A DNA stretch of 64,000 nucleotides from Phoronis australis (taxonomy: Eukaryota > Phoronida > Phoronidae). The translations under genes were made by a program, and so were the position numbers. Each line of letters begins with the position of its first letter. Positions within the stretch are counted from its first letter, which is position 1. Shown one piece after another: positions 13,001 through 24,000 of the stretch. The DNA lies in the NCBI GenBank assembly GCA_002633005.1, contig NMRA01000008.1, positions 2,122,598-2,186,597 of the forward strand, given 5' to 3'. Under the pieces are notes generated by a model, which did no database searches, was not told the origin of the DNA, and saw nothing but the letters and a program-made list of their open reading frames with translations.

Positions 13001-16000
13001 CTTTGGAGTCACAGCCTTCGGACTTGCAACTAGGTAAGAACAGATTATGTGAATAGTTGAACACATAGTAACATGATTATAGTATGTTTCTGAAGAGCAA
13101 GACAGTTTGCTAGATGTTCCAATCATTCCCACGATGAAGTGAACAGCCCATGAAAAATGAGAGTGAATGACATCATCAGCATAAAAACAACGAATCGGTG
13201 CAAAAGTCAGTCGATACTAAAACTTGTAAACGAAGATGTCTTCAGAATCGTGTTGAGCTTCAAATTGCCACTCACGTCATATCTGACATTATTCAAATTC
13301 CTTACTGAAATATCACGTAGACGGGTACTCTAACATAAAACGAAGCAAACAGAAACAAAAATATCTAATCAGACGAAGGTGGACAAAATTACAATCAAAC
13401 ATTAGTACCTTTAGCAGCAGCCTTTGGAGGGGATTTCAACGTAGAAACTCGTGGAGACGTCTTCTGAGGCGTTGGTGATTTCCTAGGCGTTGGAGTCTTG
13501 GTCTTCGGCGTAGCTTCTTTAGGTGAGGTACTAGGGGTGAGTGCTTTAGGTGAGGAGACTCTGGAAGTCTTGGGGGTGTTCGCCTTGGGCGTGACAGCCT
13601 TAGGCGTAGCTACTTTAGGAGACTTGGGAGAAACAGCCCCAGGCGTAGGAGTCTTGGCCAAAGTAGGCTTAGGGGTGACAGCTTTTGGAGAAGGAGCCTT
13701 AGGTGTGGCAACCTTAGGGGTGGCAGATTTTGGAGAAGGGGCTTTAGGTGTGGCAGCTTTTGGAGTAGCGGCCTTAGGTGTGGCAGCCTTTGGTGTGGCA
13801 AGTTTTGGAGTAGGAGCCTTAGGTGTAGCAACCTTTGGTGTGGTGGCTTTTGGAGAAGGAGCCTTAGGTGTGGCAGCCTTTGGAGCGGCGGCTTTTGGAG
13901 TAGGGGCTTTGGGTGTGACAGCCTTAGGACGCTTGGGAGTTGTGGCTTTCGGAGTACTTGGAGTGGGAGGTTTAGCCTGAAACGAACACGGCAAGAATCA
14001 ATGCACCTCCCAAGTGATCAAGACATTATGTTTGACCAAAATGATCAAATGGGATCAAAATCACTGGCTTATGAAACTGCTTTGCATTAGCGACGGGAAC
14101 ATGTGTTTAATCGAATCTTGAATCTTCATCATACATAAACAGTTAAAGAACTTTCAACTGGCTATGCTGCCAAATTACAAACTACGGCGAAGTTAACACA
14201 TGCATCAAATGATGAATACCGGTCCTTTCCTTCATATGAAGAAGAGTAAACGATTGCTAATGATCAGGCACATGACTTCTGGGTGTGACGGACAGCCAGA
14301 TAACGCCTCCCCTCCCCTCCCTAAATCGCTTGCAAAGTGGAAAATGCCTCTTGGAAAATATTGGAAGCTCGGCGTTGTCGAAATTTTCTTCACTAACCCC
14401 TATCCAATACCTTAGGAGACAAAATCTTTTGAAGAGGAACTTTGGCTGGACTGGCAATTGCTTTAGATGGCGAAGCAGACTTCAACGGAGATCCAGAACG
14501 CTTGGCAGGGCTTCTCCGTGAGCTAAATGGGGAATCATCAGGAAACTCAAAACGGAATGATCGGTCGATGATGGTGATCAGATCAAGGTCGCGCAACAGG
14601 GCTGTCTCTTTCAGTGGCAACTTATTCAGCAGGGTGGGATTGACGTCACTGGAGTTGGACAGAAACACCTGAAACACACATAGTGTATGGATGCACATTT
14701 CCAACACATCAACTCACCTCATTCAGCACCTGGGCACCCAAGAAAAATGGGCAACAGTCTGATATAACGTACCCGTATTTTGAGAACCAGTTTGATGCCT
14801 GTTATTTAGTGTGGAAAACTTCTCAAAATTCCGGCACGTTATATCAGACCATTACCGAAAAATGAGTAAGTATCTCTGAACAAAAGGTCTTGTAGATCTT
14901 TGGTTTATCCAGAATAAAAGAGCTAGTAAAGACATGATCAAGACACAATGAAATTTATTGCATAAAAACAATGTTACGCATAATTCGTTATGGACGCCCT
15001 AAGCAATTGGAAACCATGTTGGATGACCCAATTTTGAAAACCTCCACGAACCCCTGCACATGGAACGTACTGAAACGAGTTTACCACACCTGATGAATGA
15101 CAACGAGGTCATAGAATTGGTGCTTACCTCTCCCTTGGAATTAACATCAATTCGACAGTGCTCCTTGGAGACATTTGGAAGTTGAATGCGTATATCGCAC
15201 TCGTTGCTTCTGCAAACACAGTAAAAACAATTTGCTTCAGAAATGCACGCCATCGAGCTGAAAACTTTTACAAAATCTTATTCCAACATTGTGTTAACTA
15301 ACTAGTGCTTGATAGAAGATAGGATTTTAAAACAGCAGAAGCAATGTGTTGACTTACAAAACAAGAAACACGACAATGAAATTCCAATTGTTATCCAGCC
15401 AGAACAGGCAAAAGTTCACTAATTTCGAACCAAAATGATCGTCAAAATTTCTCTTGTTGTTTTTCAAGATCTTCAAATGTTGCTGTGAATGTCACAAATT
15501 TTTGGGAAATACTTTCTGATGAAAGCTACGGTAGAAAACTTGAACCTTGTAAAGCATCAATATGTTGTCTCTAAAAAAATAATTGGAGGCGGTGTGAGAC
15601 ACATTGTACCAGACATGCGCAGACTGCCCATGTGGGCCCATTGCAGTGATCACCTGGAAATATTTTTATGCTTTATTAACATATAGTTAAAACCAAGCTG
15701 AGGAGCTAGAAACCTTACTCAAGGGTTTAACAGTGTGACCCGGTGGGACTCGAACCCACGACCTCGAGTAAAGAAAGTGGACACCTATCACACTATGACA
15801 TGTCTTCATTAAACAATGATGAAATAAAATTTAACGTGTCTACTGACTCCACCATAAACTAGTGTGTCCTAAATTGGTTGAGATTTAACTGTGCATTGCA
15901 ATTCTAGGGAGTCATCTACAACACAGCTGCTATTTTACAAATGCATTGTGGGACGGTTGTCGGTTCAGAAGCATACGCTGACATCACAGATGACTCGTGC

Positions 16001-16492
16001 ATTTTGATGATGAACTTTAACCTCAGATTGGTCGGATAGCATGAGCCTCGAGAATGTTTCGTACAAATGATTTTGTTAACAGAATCTTTTCACACATTTG
16101 ATGTGTTTTGAGACGCATACTGTTAACACGTCATCAAGTTATGTGATGTCATAGGGTGTATGCAAGCTGACAACTGTCCCATGATTGAAAACAAAATGAC
16201 AGCAGCACAGTTCATGAAATCCTCTGAATATAAGTGATGGTTGAATGTATTGGCAAAGGTTTCATACACTGTCTGATAACAAACTTGCCAGCACACAACT
16301 GGGAAGCAACAAGACGTTATGCATCGGACGTATCCCAATAATTTCTGTCCTCATTATAAAGCGCATCATCTTAAGCCATGCTCTAAGTGCTTGAAGAACT
16401 TACCTGCCTATTGTACAAACGGTGGCAGTGAGGGGGAATTTTGGGCCATCTTTCCCATTTCTTTTAATGACAACAATGTTCCCAAACAGCAT
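1968..16492 (-). CDS. MKI67: Ki-67-type proliferation antigen (FHA + PP1-docking, mitotic chromosome periphery)
   Basis: Nine coding exons on the minus strand: 16492-16404 (exon starts 16504), 15209-15128, 14668-14411, 13976-13409, 13029-12968, 9011-8858, 7915-6419, 5246-5100 and 4022-1968. All phases match and, with the n at 7085 dropped, sum to 1637 codons (1636 aa). In order: FHA domain (1-105), S/T-P-K-A repeats (144-333), the PP1-docking motif RVSF (about 425-428) followed by an L-P-P-G-T-P-L segment, WADVVK (about 867-872), TIVIHK (about 927-932), several G-V-x-EL-(F/L)-x-TP motifs from 960, then 26-residue basic repeats. Human Ki-67 shows an FHA domain, RVSF, WADVVK, a T-I-I-I-G-K segment and ELFQTP repeats in the same order, which is strong evidence of orthology. 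In vertebrates Ki-67 coats mitotic chromosomes and recruits PP1. The start ATG at 16492 follows a CACC context and is aligned with the family N-terminus. A further in-phase exon could hide in the sequencing gap inside intron 5. Confidence 0.9.
2035..3500 (-). repeat. 78-bp coding minisatellite in the Ki-67-like gene
   Basis: The DNA repeats with an exact 78-base period (for example GCTCGCTTACC at 2323 and again at 2401), about 18-19 units. Units in the middle of the array (2320-2960) are the most alike. Because the period is a multiple of three, copy-number change keeps the frame. The opposite strand also stays open for 675 codons, a by-product of the repeat composition. Confidence 0.9.
5100..5246 (-). 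CDS. MKI67: Ki-67-like exon 8
   Basis: A 147-base phase 0-0 exon with acceptor 5248-5247 and donor 5099-5098. It encodes 49 residues from A-R-P-G-T-P to S-V-G-K-K, including T-I-V-I-H-K, which I match to the T-I-I-I-G-K segment after WADVVK in vertebrate Ki-67. The flanking introns 7 and 8 (5247-6418 and 4023-5099) show no further coding signal. Confidence 0.8.
6419..7915 (-). CDS. MKI67: Ki-67-like exon 7 with PP1-docking motif
   Basis: The largest internal exon. Near its start K-R-K-R-V-S-F-G-P-Q-L is followed by P-E-H-F-D-K-Y-L-P-P-G-T-P-L, the conserved PP1-binding segment shared by Ki-67 and Repo-Man. Long stretches of S-P-A-K, A-T-P-A-K and T-P-K-A repeats follow, then T-W-A-D-V-V-K-K-G near the end. 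An n at 7085 breaks the frame: the upstream frame ends in V-S-F-T and the downstream frame resumes as G-L-P-E-M-F-N-T-P. Dropping the n restores one frame and gives the right exon length modulo 3, so I read it as an assembly error. Confidence 0.85.
8214..8304. mobile_element. MITE-like hairpin, family 1, copy a
   Basis: Imperfect inverted repeat in a Ki-67-like intron. GGATATAATGTGCCCGCATT on the left faces AATGTGGGCACTGTAT on the right. It is the most degraded of four related copies (others near 14751, 32774 and 34609). Confidence 0.6.
8858..9011 (-). CDS. MKI67: Ki-67-like exon 6
   Basis: 154 bases, phase 0 in and phase 1 out, acceptor 9013-9012, donor 8857-8856. It encodes L-V-G-S-P-R-Q-P through S-P-V-K-R with two S/T-P-V-K motifs. 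The phases fit exons 5 and 7 exactly. Intron 6 (7916-8857) contains the family 1 MITE copy a. Confidence 0.8.
9513..10110 (+). repeat. Duplicated segment beside the assembly gap
   Basis: About 85 bases from 9513 (TTCATGTGACTAGCGA core) recur from 9940. A following segment (CCAGTCTACAGTA at 9699, ending AAGCCAGCCA) recurs from 10028 up to the gap. The two blocks are in the same order and orientation, with extra sequence between them in the first copy. Confidence 0.7.
10111..10926. other. Assembly gap (816 n)
   Basis: A run of n inside intron 5 of the Ki-67-like gene, bordered by the duplicated segment on the left and an A run (10927-10949) on the right. The intron is phase 0-0, so a missing in-frame exon cannot be excluded. 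Confidence 0.98.
11501..11830 (+). repeat. Dispersed repeat with CTCF-like motifs, copy 1
   Basis: A roughly 300-bp unit with CCTAGGAGGCGCC near 11506, CCACTAGGTGGCGC at 11638-11651 and CCACTAGGGGGCAC at 11773-11786. A clear second copy lies at 12550-12870. Shared landmarks are ACATACATGCCAATTTT, GGTTTGGTTGAT and AAAAAACTAAAATTGCC. The central motif fits the vertebrate CTCF core. Confidence 0.75.
12550..12900 (+). repeat. Dispersed repeat with CTCF-like motifs, copy 2
   Basis: Same family as 11501-11830. It carries CCACTAGGAGGCGC at 12570-12583, CCACTAGGTGGCGC at 12671-12684 and CCACTAGGGGCAC at 12812-12824, with a right end resembling the copy at 22222. It lies in Ki-67-like intron 5, ending about 70 bases before exon 5. 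Confidence 0.75.
12968..13029 (-). CDS. MKI67: Ki-67-like exon 5
   Basis: 62 bases, phase 1 in and phase 0 out, acceptor 13031-13030, donor 12967-12966. It encodes V-A-S-P-K-A-V-T-P-K-T-P-A-K-R-L-S-L-G-N-K and continues the S/T-P-K pattern of exon 4. Confidence 0.75.
13409..13976 (-). CDS. MKI67: Ki-67-like exon 4, TPKA repeats
   Basis: 568 bases, phase 0 in and phase 1 out, acceptor 13978-13977, donor 13408-13407. It encodes about 189 residues, nearly all built on a five-residue A-(T/S)-P-K-A rhythm. This is a low-complexity, strongly basic region with dozens of potential proline-directed phosphorylation sites. The opposite strand is also open (13498-13980) but only as a shadow. Confidence 0.85.
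14411..15209 (-). CDS. MKI67: Ki-67-like exons 2-3: FHA domain core
   Basis: Exon 2 (15209-15128) encodes S-N-E-C-D-I-R-I-Q-L-P-N-V-S-K-E-H-C-R-I, nearly the same as the FHA core of vertebrate Ki-67 (C-D-I-R-I-Q-L-P, V-S-K-x-H-C). Exon 3 (14668-14411) continues with L-I-T-I-I-D-R-S-F-R-F, again family-typical, then an S-P-rich linker. With exon 1 (M-L-F-G-N-I-V-V-I-K-R ... G-P-K-F-P-L) the FHA fold is complete. FHA domains bind phosphothreonine peptides. Confidence 0.92.
14751..14855. mobile_element. MITE-like hairpin, family 1, copy b
   Basis: Inverted repeat with ends AGTCTGATATAACGT and ACGTTATATCAGACCATT and an inner TTTGAGAACCAGTTTGAT. It lies in intron 2 of the Ki-67-like gene, about 80 bases upstream of exon 3. 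Confidence 0.75.
15573..15803 (-). mobile_element. tRNA-derived SINE, family A, copy 1
   Basis: On the minus strand a tRNA-like head (15801-15735) has a B box GGTTCGAGTCC and a pairing acceptor-like end. A body homologous to the copy at 44885 follows, then an A/T-rich tail near 15573. The head is only about 67 bases and cannot form a full cloverleaf, so it is a SINE and not a working tRNA gene. Confidence 0.8.
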
Positions 16493-16504
16493 GGTGAATT
16501 CGCA
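16404..16504 (-). CDS. MKI67: Ki-67-like first coding exon
   Basis: Acceptor 16506-16505, ATG at 16492-16490, donor 16403-16402. It encodes M-L-F-G-N-I-V-V-I-K-R-N-G-K-D-G-P-K-F-P-L then T-V-C-T-I-G-R, the first strands of the FHA domain. The vertebrate protein likewise starts within a few residues of this motif, supporting the start choice. Confidence 0.85.
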
Positions 16505-19173
16505 CTGAAAACGTGAAAGCAACAGGTTTAGTATAACAAGACACAAGCACAGTACATGGTTTAGTTTTGCAGTGCTCTACGAATAGCAGTAAAAGGCAGT
16601 ACACGTCACAGGACAAAACTCTTTGCTGGAACTTTGGATACAATCGGTTACATCACTGGTATGTAGAGACCTTGGTGTTTCTTTTTCAAAGACAGAGGAA
16701 TCTATTTTAGCAAAAACATGAAATTCCATTTTGGAAATTAGCAAGATACAAAACAAATATGACTTGGGAATTGCCTTACTTTTCGCCTACATTATGCCTC
16801 AGCTTTGTTTTACAGATAATTCGATGTATGTAAACTTTGTTTCTCAAAACTAGAAAAATAACAGCACCAAATTTAGAAAGAATGAACAACTACTTCAACG
16901 CACATGCTGCAAAATGATCATAGGTTGGTTTGTGGCCAGAATACCGTGATGTCAAATTTGATGGGTTAATAATATATTTTAAATGTTTGGTAATTAAAAA
17001 CCAGAAAGATAAGAACGTTATCTGTGTAGTGTATACTGAAATATGTTAATTCCATTAGAAATCTATAATTTCATGAAAGAAGTAAGATTCCATGAATTCT
17101 GTCCACTTTGCATTATCGTGGGAAATCGAGGTTATCTAGGCAAGCGAGATGCACTGCTTATGTGAGAGGGTTTTTGTGGTCAGATTTCCTTAGTTTCCAG
17201 ACACCAACAAGGGAACAGTGTCTGCATAGGCAATGGTGTCATATTTTTGCAGTTGCACTGGTGAAAAAACAATGGCTGTAAATACAGCAGAAAAGCACAA
17301 AACTTGCAACCGAAAGTTGACACAACAGCACGAAAATGCAAATACTGTCACTACCATGAAGAAAGAAAATACTGATACTTCTGCAGGAAGACGCTTCAGG
17401 AACTGGGATGGTTCTGCCAATAGTGGGTCATTTGGCGAGTTAAGACCAAAGAAAATGCCCTTGTTTGCACCAGACTCATCTAGAAACCCATGCCTCAGTG
17501 TTTGAAGTAAAATAGCATACTTTTCGTTTTCAGTAAAGTTATTTTTTTCCAGAAACTTGCAAAACTGTTGTATGTAAGGCAGTTTTTTTAACAAAATGTC
17601 TTGATAACTTAAGGATAATCACCTGTTTCGTCACCTTAATTGACTAAGAATGAATCTACAAAGACAAGTGGTGCCGTTTTGAGTTGCAGCAATCTCAGCC
17701 CACACTTGTAAAGAAGTCCTTTTTCAATACCGCCACCAAGGATGTGTTCTCACCAGGATAAAATTAGATTTTTGTGAATAATCAGATCACACTAAGGCAG
17801 CAATTTTGGTAAGAATGAGACTAAAATAGATTGGAGAATTTGACAGGACTTGCACGTTGAAACCACTTTTCAGTGACATAAAAAGCACAAAGCCTAGTGA
17901 GAAGATTGCTAGGTACAGTGTAACCCAGAAAATAATACCAATGTTTTTGTTTCATAAATAACTATTTTTTGGAGTTCACTACCTAACTTTAAAAAAACTA
18001 ACACTACTATGAATGAATGACATGTCTACAAAGTAACAGCTGATTTGCTACTTGTGTCAATCACTTGACAACATACTTAGCACAAACTTTAAAGGGGCAA
18101 TAATAACAGCAGCAAAATTTTTTACTTTTTTGTAACTTGGTATAAAAGTCATCAAGAGGTTTAATCTAATTTGTAGTTTGGTAGAGATGTCTTTAAAAAT
18201 ATTTCTTAAGAAGCAAACACATGTAACACTATTGGGTTACCCTGTATTTTTAAACATGTAGTGGCTTGGCAACAATATTTTCTTTTCTTATCTTAACCAA
18301 TTATGAACAGGATTCTAAAGACAAGTGCTGCGGGTTAGCAGAATTCACCATATATGAAAATCCAAACACCGTGAAAGTGTGTAAATGACAGCAAATTAGC
18401 CTGTTGGAATTGAGCGGCAGCTAGTAGTAGGCCCCTACGCCTACTGCACATTACTTGCCTTGTTGTCTACTTAGCGTTTATTAATTATCAATGGGTCAGT
18501 TGTTGTTGAGTCTAATTAAAAACAGTAAACTCGATGAAGATGTTGCACCTTGCACTTAAAATATAGCATCTTCTCAACCTCAGCCCCTCTGTCCGGAGTC
18601 AGGGATTGTGGGAACAAACCTCTACATACTACAAAAAGGAGTCATTTACGTTAAAGCTCCAAAGAGGTTCCATTTTAATTTACTCCCTAAACGGTGAAGA
18701 CATTTACATCCCAGTTATAAACCCTCGTCAAATATTGGAGTGACCATCCCTAGGCCTACTTCTGAATGGGCATCCCATGCTGCCCCAGCCGGAGCGAGTA
18801 CCCGACGACAGACAGTCCTGTGCAAAGTCTGCGTTGATGGAAAATTTCATGTGAACTCCGCCAAGTTCAAACCACACGGAACTTTACTAATAGGTACATC
18901 GGCATTGCAAGAACGGTAATAAATCCCAACAGTAATCCAGATGAAAGAAGTTCAGCGATTTCCACCATGTGAGGTGAGCCGAGCGGCTTCGGTGATTGTT
19001 TTTGAATCATGAAAACAGAAATTACAAAACAATGTTCCGTAACCTTTCAATTTAAGATTCCAATTAACAGCGATTAGCACGAACAGTGTTACAAAATTTA
19101 AGTTTAAAAAATTACGATTCTAAAACGTTATTCAAATTTAGAAAAATGCTTATATTTCGAGATTTAAACTCAC
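16505..19173 (-). other. Ki-67-like first intron (5' UTR intron)
   Basis: No coding exon recognised. A 134-codon minus-strand open frame (17594-17190) starts L-K-K-L-P-Y-I-Q-Q-F-C-K-F and looks protein-like in its first half, but I know no family for it. The rest is AT-rich unique-looking sequence. Confidence 0.4.
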
Positions 19174-19213
19174 CGGGGACTCAATCCAACCCTTCCCGCG
19201 CACAAGAAACCTA
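19174..19213 (-). promoter_or_regulatory. Probable non-coding exon 1 and promoter of the Ki-67-like gene
   Basis: The first coding exon begins with an acceptor, so an upstream exon is needed. The best candidate on the minus strand ends CCCCG before GTGAGT (donor 19173-19172). It contains an E2F-like CGCGGGAA (19193-19200), and a CCAAT box lies upstream (ATTGG on the plus strand, 19460-19464). E2F and CCAAT elements are typical of vertebrate mitotic gene promoters; their use here is inferred. The right edge of the exon is unknown. Confidence 0.4.
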
Positions 19214-21035
19214 AAATGAGACAATTTACCGGTTACTCACTACGAGAAAGAAAATGACATTTAAAGTTTGTGAGCTCCATACCTTTTTCTACACATTAAC
19301 ATTATAAATAATCTTATTTATTATAATATTCTTGATACATAGTTACCAAAATGTTGTAATTTACTTGGAAAAATCATATTTCATGTGTAGCGCATTAATT
19401 GTTGATTTGAATTTGTAGTAAGAAGTCCGCCGATTTAAAATTCACCATAACGGTTTCTGATTGGTTCTAAATCCGGAATCAACGTTTATTGAGCTATTAT
19501 CATGGGGTCGTATAGTAAAAGTTCCATGTATTTGTTTACAAGCGCGGAGTTCGTTAAGAATCTTCTTGAGTCGGTGACGTGCGTGTGGTGGGTAACAGAG
19601 TACGAGATAAAGTTTTAAGATATAAAGGTAGTTAATTGACGTAAGAACTTTATCCCATTTTGTCTGTTTAAATTTGGCAAAGGTGCGATTCAGTTGAGCT
19701 TGTTGTGTGCTGTTGTAGCATTTGATGAGCCACGATCTAAGCCACGGTCACGGGCAAGAATCGGGATTCTTGCAGTATGTGAACCGTTGTTTCAGCTGAC
19801 ACATATAATATCCTGCTTGTCTTGCGGTTGTGTGCAGCCCTGTGTCAGATTAGCTTAGACAGCAGTTTATTATGCTGCTGTCTCAGGTTGCTGTTTTGTG
19901 AGGTGACAATGACAGACAATGACAATGAAGTTAAAATGTGTGATCGACTATTTTTACCCTTTTTTATCCGGTTTTCTGTGCTAAGTTCACTATTCGGAAT
20001 CGGCCCTTCGCAGTTCGGACGCGGATCCAGCGGGAGGTCCATTTAGGATCCAGTGGTGGATTTAAGGGGGGAGGGGGGAGCAAGGGAGCCACCCCCCCTA
20101 AAATTCTTCCAGATTTCATTTGGCAGTTTGGGTGCGAATTGGTGACTGGCATATAAGCGCACACCTAGTCCTAGGCGGGCTCGGGGGCGGGCCTTGAACA
20201 AACCCCATTTACCTGTTTTTTTTTATGGTCATAAGGTCCACAAACTCATAAGTTCATGCCTTCTGCATCCCTACATTTTAGGCAGAGTGCGTATGTGGCG
20301 TAATTTGGGTTATTCCTGTGCCCTTGCCCCTCTTAACTCAAAATCCTGGATCCGCCCCTGGGATCTGGGGATTGGTGAGGAGTGTGGTGCTTGGATAGGT
20401 GAAACTTTTACTGTCAAATTGTACACAAAGTTATTCCTTTTTCTGATTTAAATTAATTCTCTGGAAATTAAGGTTCACTTTTGGTTGGAATTCAACAAAA
20501 TTAATTTTTGCAAAAGAACTCTGGAAGGTTAGGCTCCACGATTTCTTATCTCCAAAATACTCAGCAACAGTCTTTATTAAATTTCAAAACTGCTGCAAGG
20601 GGATTATGTTGTGAAAAAAATACGAAAGGGAACTTTTTGATAAAAGCTCCCAACCAAATCACGCAGCCAGGGTGCCCAATTGTTTATTTTCCAAAAGGGT
20701 GAGAACCTTCCAGAATTAACAGACAGCTCTATACACCCGGGATCCTCGGATAATGAAGAATTTGAAGTGGTTACTATTTCTGAAACTCCCTTTGCTATCC
20801 TGAATCCATTCTTGCTGTTGTCGTCAAATGCTGTTTAGTGACATCTGTTTTCTGAATTTCATTGGTTTAGACTACATTGTCCACCTCCAAAAACCCCAGT
20901 GACGAATATGTTGCACATTGCATATGGGCCCTTTCTTGATGTTAGGTTGGGTAGTGAACCAAGGTGTCAATCGTGTTGTTTTCTATCCTTGCTTGTGTTC
21001 AGCTAAACTGCATGATAGAGGTGTTGTCTTTACAG
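19214..21035. other. Divergent intergenic region
   Basis: Separates the Ki-67-like gene from the plus-strand basic gene. It should hold both promoters and a 5' UTR exon of the plus gene, which I cannot pin down (a donor AAAG then GTAGTT near 19628 is one candidate). From 20045 to 20365 there is a repeat whose ends contain GGATCCAG and CTGGATCC in inverted orientation. Confidence 0.4.
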
Positions 21036-24000
21036 ATGACAAGATCGACCAGAGCAAGGACTCCGGCCAAGTCTGCGAGTTCACATAGCATAAGTGTGAG
21101 ACAATCAAGAAAGTCTGTTACCAAGACCAAAGTCTTATCAAAGTATATGGAACTTTTTGCATTTGTATATGGAACTTTTTGCATTTGAGCAATAAATTCC
21201 TTCAATTTGGGGCATAAATCCTATACTAAAATTGTTGTTTTCAATTTCTTACTTACTGAAACACTGCAAATGCTCAAAATATTACCATTTTTGTAAACAA
21301 TGTACAATACTTTTAAAGAGACATTGGTTTTTAGGCCAAAAATGCATTTTCAGGATTGTTTTTGGTTAGAATTGAGATCTAGAAGTTATTAGCTTTGACC
21401 GGAGCTGTAAGACAATGAGATCTATTGTGTCCAGTGTTTTGCCATGTTTAACTGGCTGAAAATACAAAAAGCAAATGAGGCCATTTTCTCTCATAAAATA
21501 TTTACTGGTTGCGCGATAGGATTCTATTTTCAAACCATCAGCAACTCAAGAAAACGCTTCAAAGTTAATTATTGGTATTGGCTAATCCTAAAATTAAGAA
21601 TTAGAAAATTGTATGTATGCATTGCCGTTGGAAACGGAAATGGAATCCTTTCACGCTAAGGAATGTTAGCAGAATAATTTAATGAAAATAAAATTTTGAA
21701 TTTGGTTTTTTTGCTTTTCACCCAGCAAAAGATGGTGAAACTGAAATGCAGCTTTAACGATTTTACTACAAATTCCAATTTCTCGCCATTGTCTGCCCAA
21801 CATTCACTAAGATTGGTGACTATTCAAATCAGGTGGGGTTGAGCTCTGCCAGCAGAAGTTTGGGCTGTGACCGTGTGGTGGCGGGCTCAATTCCGTTCTG
21901 AGGTTGATCACGGCAAACCATTTTTCTCATGAATTATTATTTATAAAAATAATGTTGTTAATATTAAACTGTTTGTTGAAGGGTTTTCAAGAAGTCTCCA
22001 TCCAAGTCTCCTGCATGGAGGAATGCAGACGATGTTTTGCTTTCTTCTCCTAAGCCGAGTCCACCTCGAAGACCAACCACAAGAAGGTAACTATTGAAAA
22101 CAGTGACGAACTTGTCTTAAAGTGCTTAAAACCACCATTTACCATGTTTTGACAAGTGACTACACTGTCACCATAATTTAACTTTAGCACTGTGTATCAC
22201 AATCGTGAATTCAATATCCCAAAAAAACTAAAATTGCCACTAGGGGGCACACCGGAAGTCTGATCCGTCTGAAAGTTTGCTCATGCTGTCCCATTCATGA
22301 ATGGAACATGTGTGCCAAATTTCATGAACGTATGTCACAAAGGGTTTTGGAGATAGAGCAGCGGACGCCGGACGGAGATGACGGCATAATGCGTCCACAT
22401 ATAAATATGTGGGCGCATAATAACCACTGGAAATAAGCAGCAATATCTGACGATTTTCCACACTAAACACAATGGAGGGTGACTGGTGCTGCGATTGAAT
22501 GTCCAATTCTACATACAAGTTGCCAATGAATACAACTGCACTTTTTTAGCATAGATTACCGGTATGTTAAAATAGCACTGTCGTGTATTTCCAGCTATAA
22601 ATGAGCATAGTTAGGAACATGCAAATATGTCTTTAAGTAAACTAGTGAACTGAACCAGTATATGTCTCAACATGATGAAAGAAATTGTCAAAATGCTAAT
22701 CTTAATTATTTTAAGGATTTAGTATGGGGGGGGGAGATTTCCCCTCAAACAATTCCCCTCTCAAGACACAGGCAAAATTTACCAAATTAGTAAACTTTAA
22801 TATTCAGGTCTTTTACTTTTTGACACTCTTTGCAGTTTTGAACACCAATTGCTGTTTAGAGTTTAGGTTGATTCACATGAACTTTTGAAGTCACATAGTT
22901 CAGGAACCAATTCTCAGATTGTTGATTTCCCTTCAGCATAGATATAAGATTTCAAAAATGAAGGTCTGGATAGCTGATATCTCTGTCATTTAAGGTTAAG
23001 AATAAATCTGGTAAACCATTCCCTGTGAATTGAAAATAGGACGTTATAGTTCAAACATGAGGTCGATCACTGTTTGTTCAAAGCAAAAAATGACAATTTC
23101 CCCAAAAAATGGAGGTTACATGTTTATAAGCAGTTGTGTAATGTTTGAAGGTTATGGAATGATTTTTTTCAGTCATCTGGATTCAGAAAACATATTTTAG
23201 GGGTGAAAATGGGTAATCAAAAAGTCATAGTTAAAACTTTGTGCTCAAAATGAATTCTCTTTTATCAGCTAACCTGTCAAGCTTAAATATTATTATTAAC
23301 TTCATTAAAATTAACATTTTCTTTCAAATTTGCTCTGTGTTCTATGATGGTTGTTGAATGTGTTACGGTATTTCACACTTTCAGTTGTGTCGGCAAAATG
23401 TGAAATTTGAGCGAAGTTGGTGATGTATGGTTGGCAGTGTTTTGTGTTAGTGTTGAAACTTGTGTAAACCTGCCCTTCATTCGCAAAATGACTTTGGATT
23501 TAGACCATATAAAGTTATGAAATTGGCCATAACTTGTTCCTTACACAAATTAGAGACAATTTTTGACCTGGAAGACTGAAAATAACTGTAGTTTGTTACT
23601 GATCGAAACAAGTCTAAACAGGCTGATATGTCATGGCAGGACATTTTATTCGTCCAGCAGGGTATCACGAAATCATGAACTACCACTTCAGTTCAAGCCC
23701 AGAATACATGCCTAAGCTGAATGAGACTGGTTTTATTGCCATAAATGATCCAAGTCTAAAGTTTAAATACATTCATCTTTTCAGGATGTCCGTGTATCTT
23801 CAAGCCAAACATGGCAAGTCACTGTTATCTCCTGCCAAGAGTCTCAGCACCACCAGAGTTCGCCAACAGTCTAGAGGTGCAAGTCAGGTGATAAAAAGGC
23901 AGAACAGAAAGGTTTCTGAGACCGATGTCCAAACCTCCCAAGAAAGAAAGACGTCAGAATCAACGATTTCTTCAGGTTCTACTTCCAAACTCAGCACTGT

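Noticed and set aside
13498-13980. 160-codon plus frame
   Set aside because: Antisense shadow of Ki-67-like exon 4.
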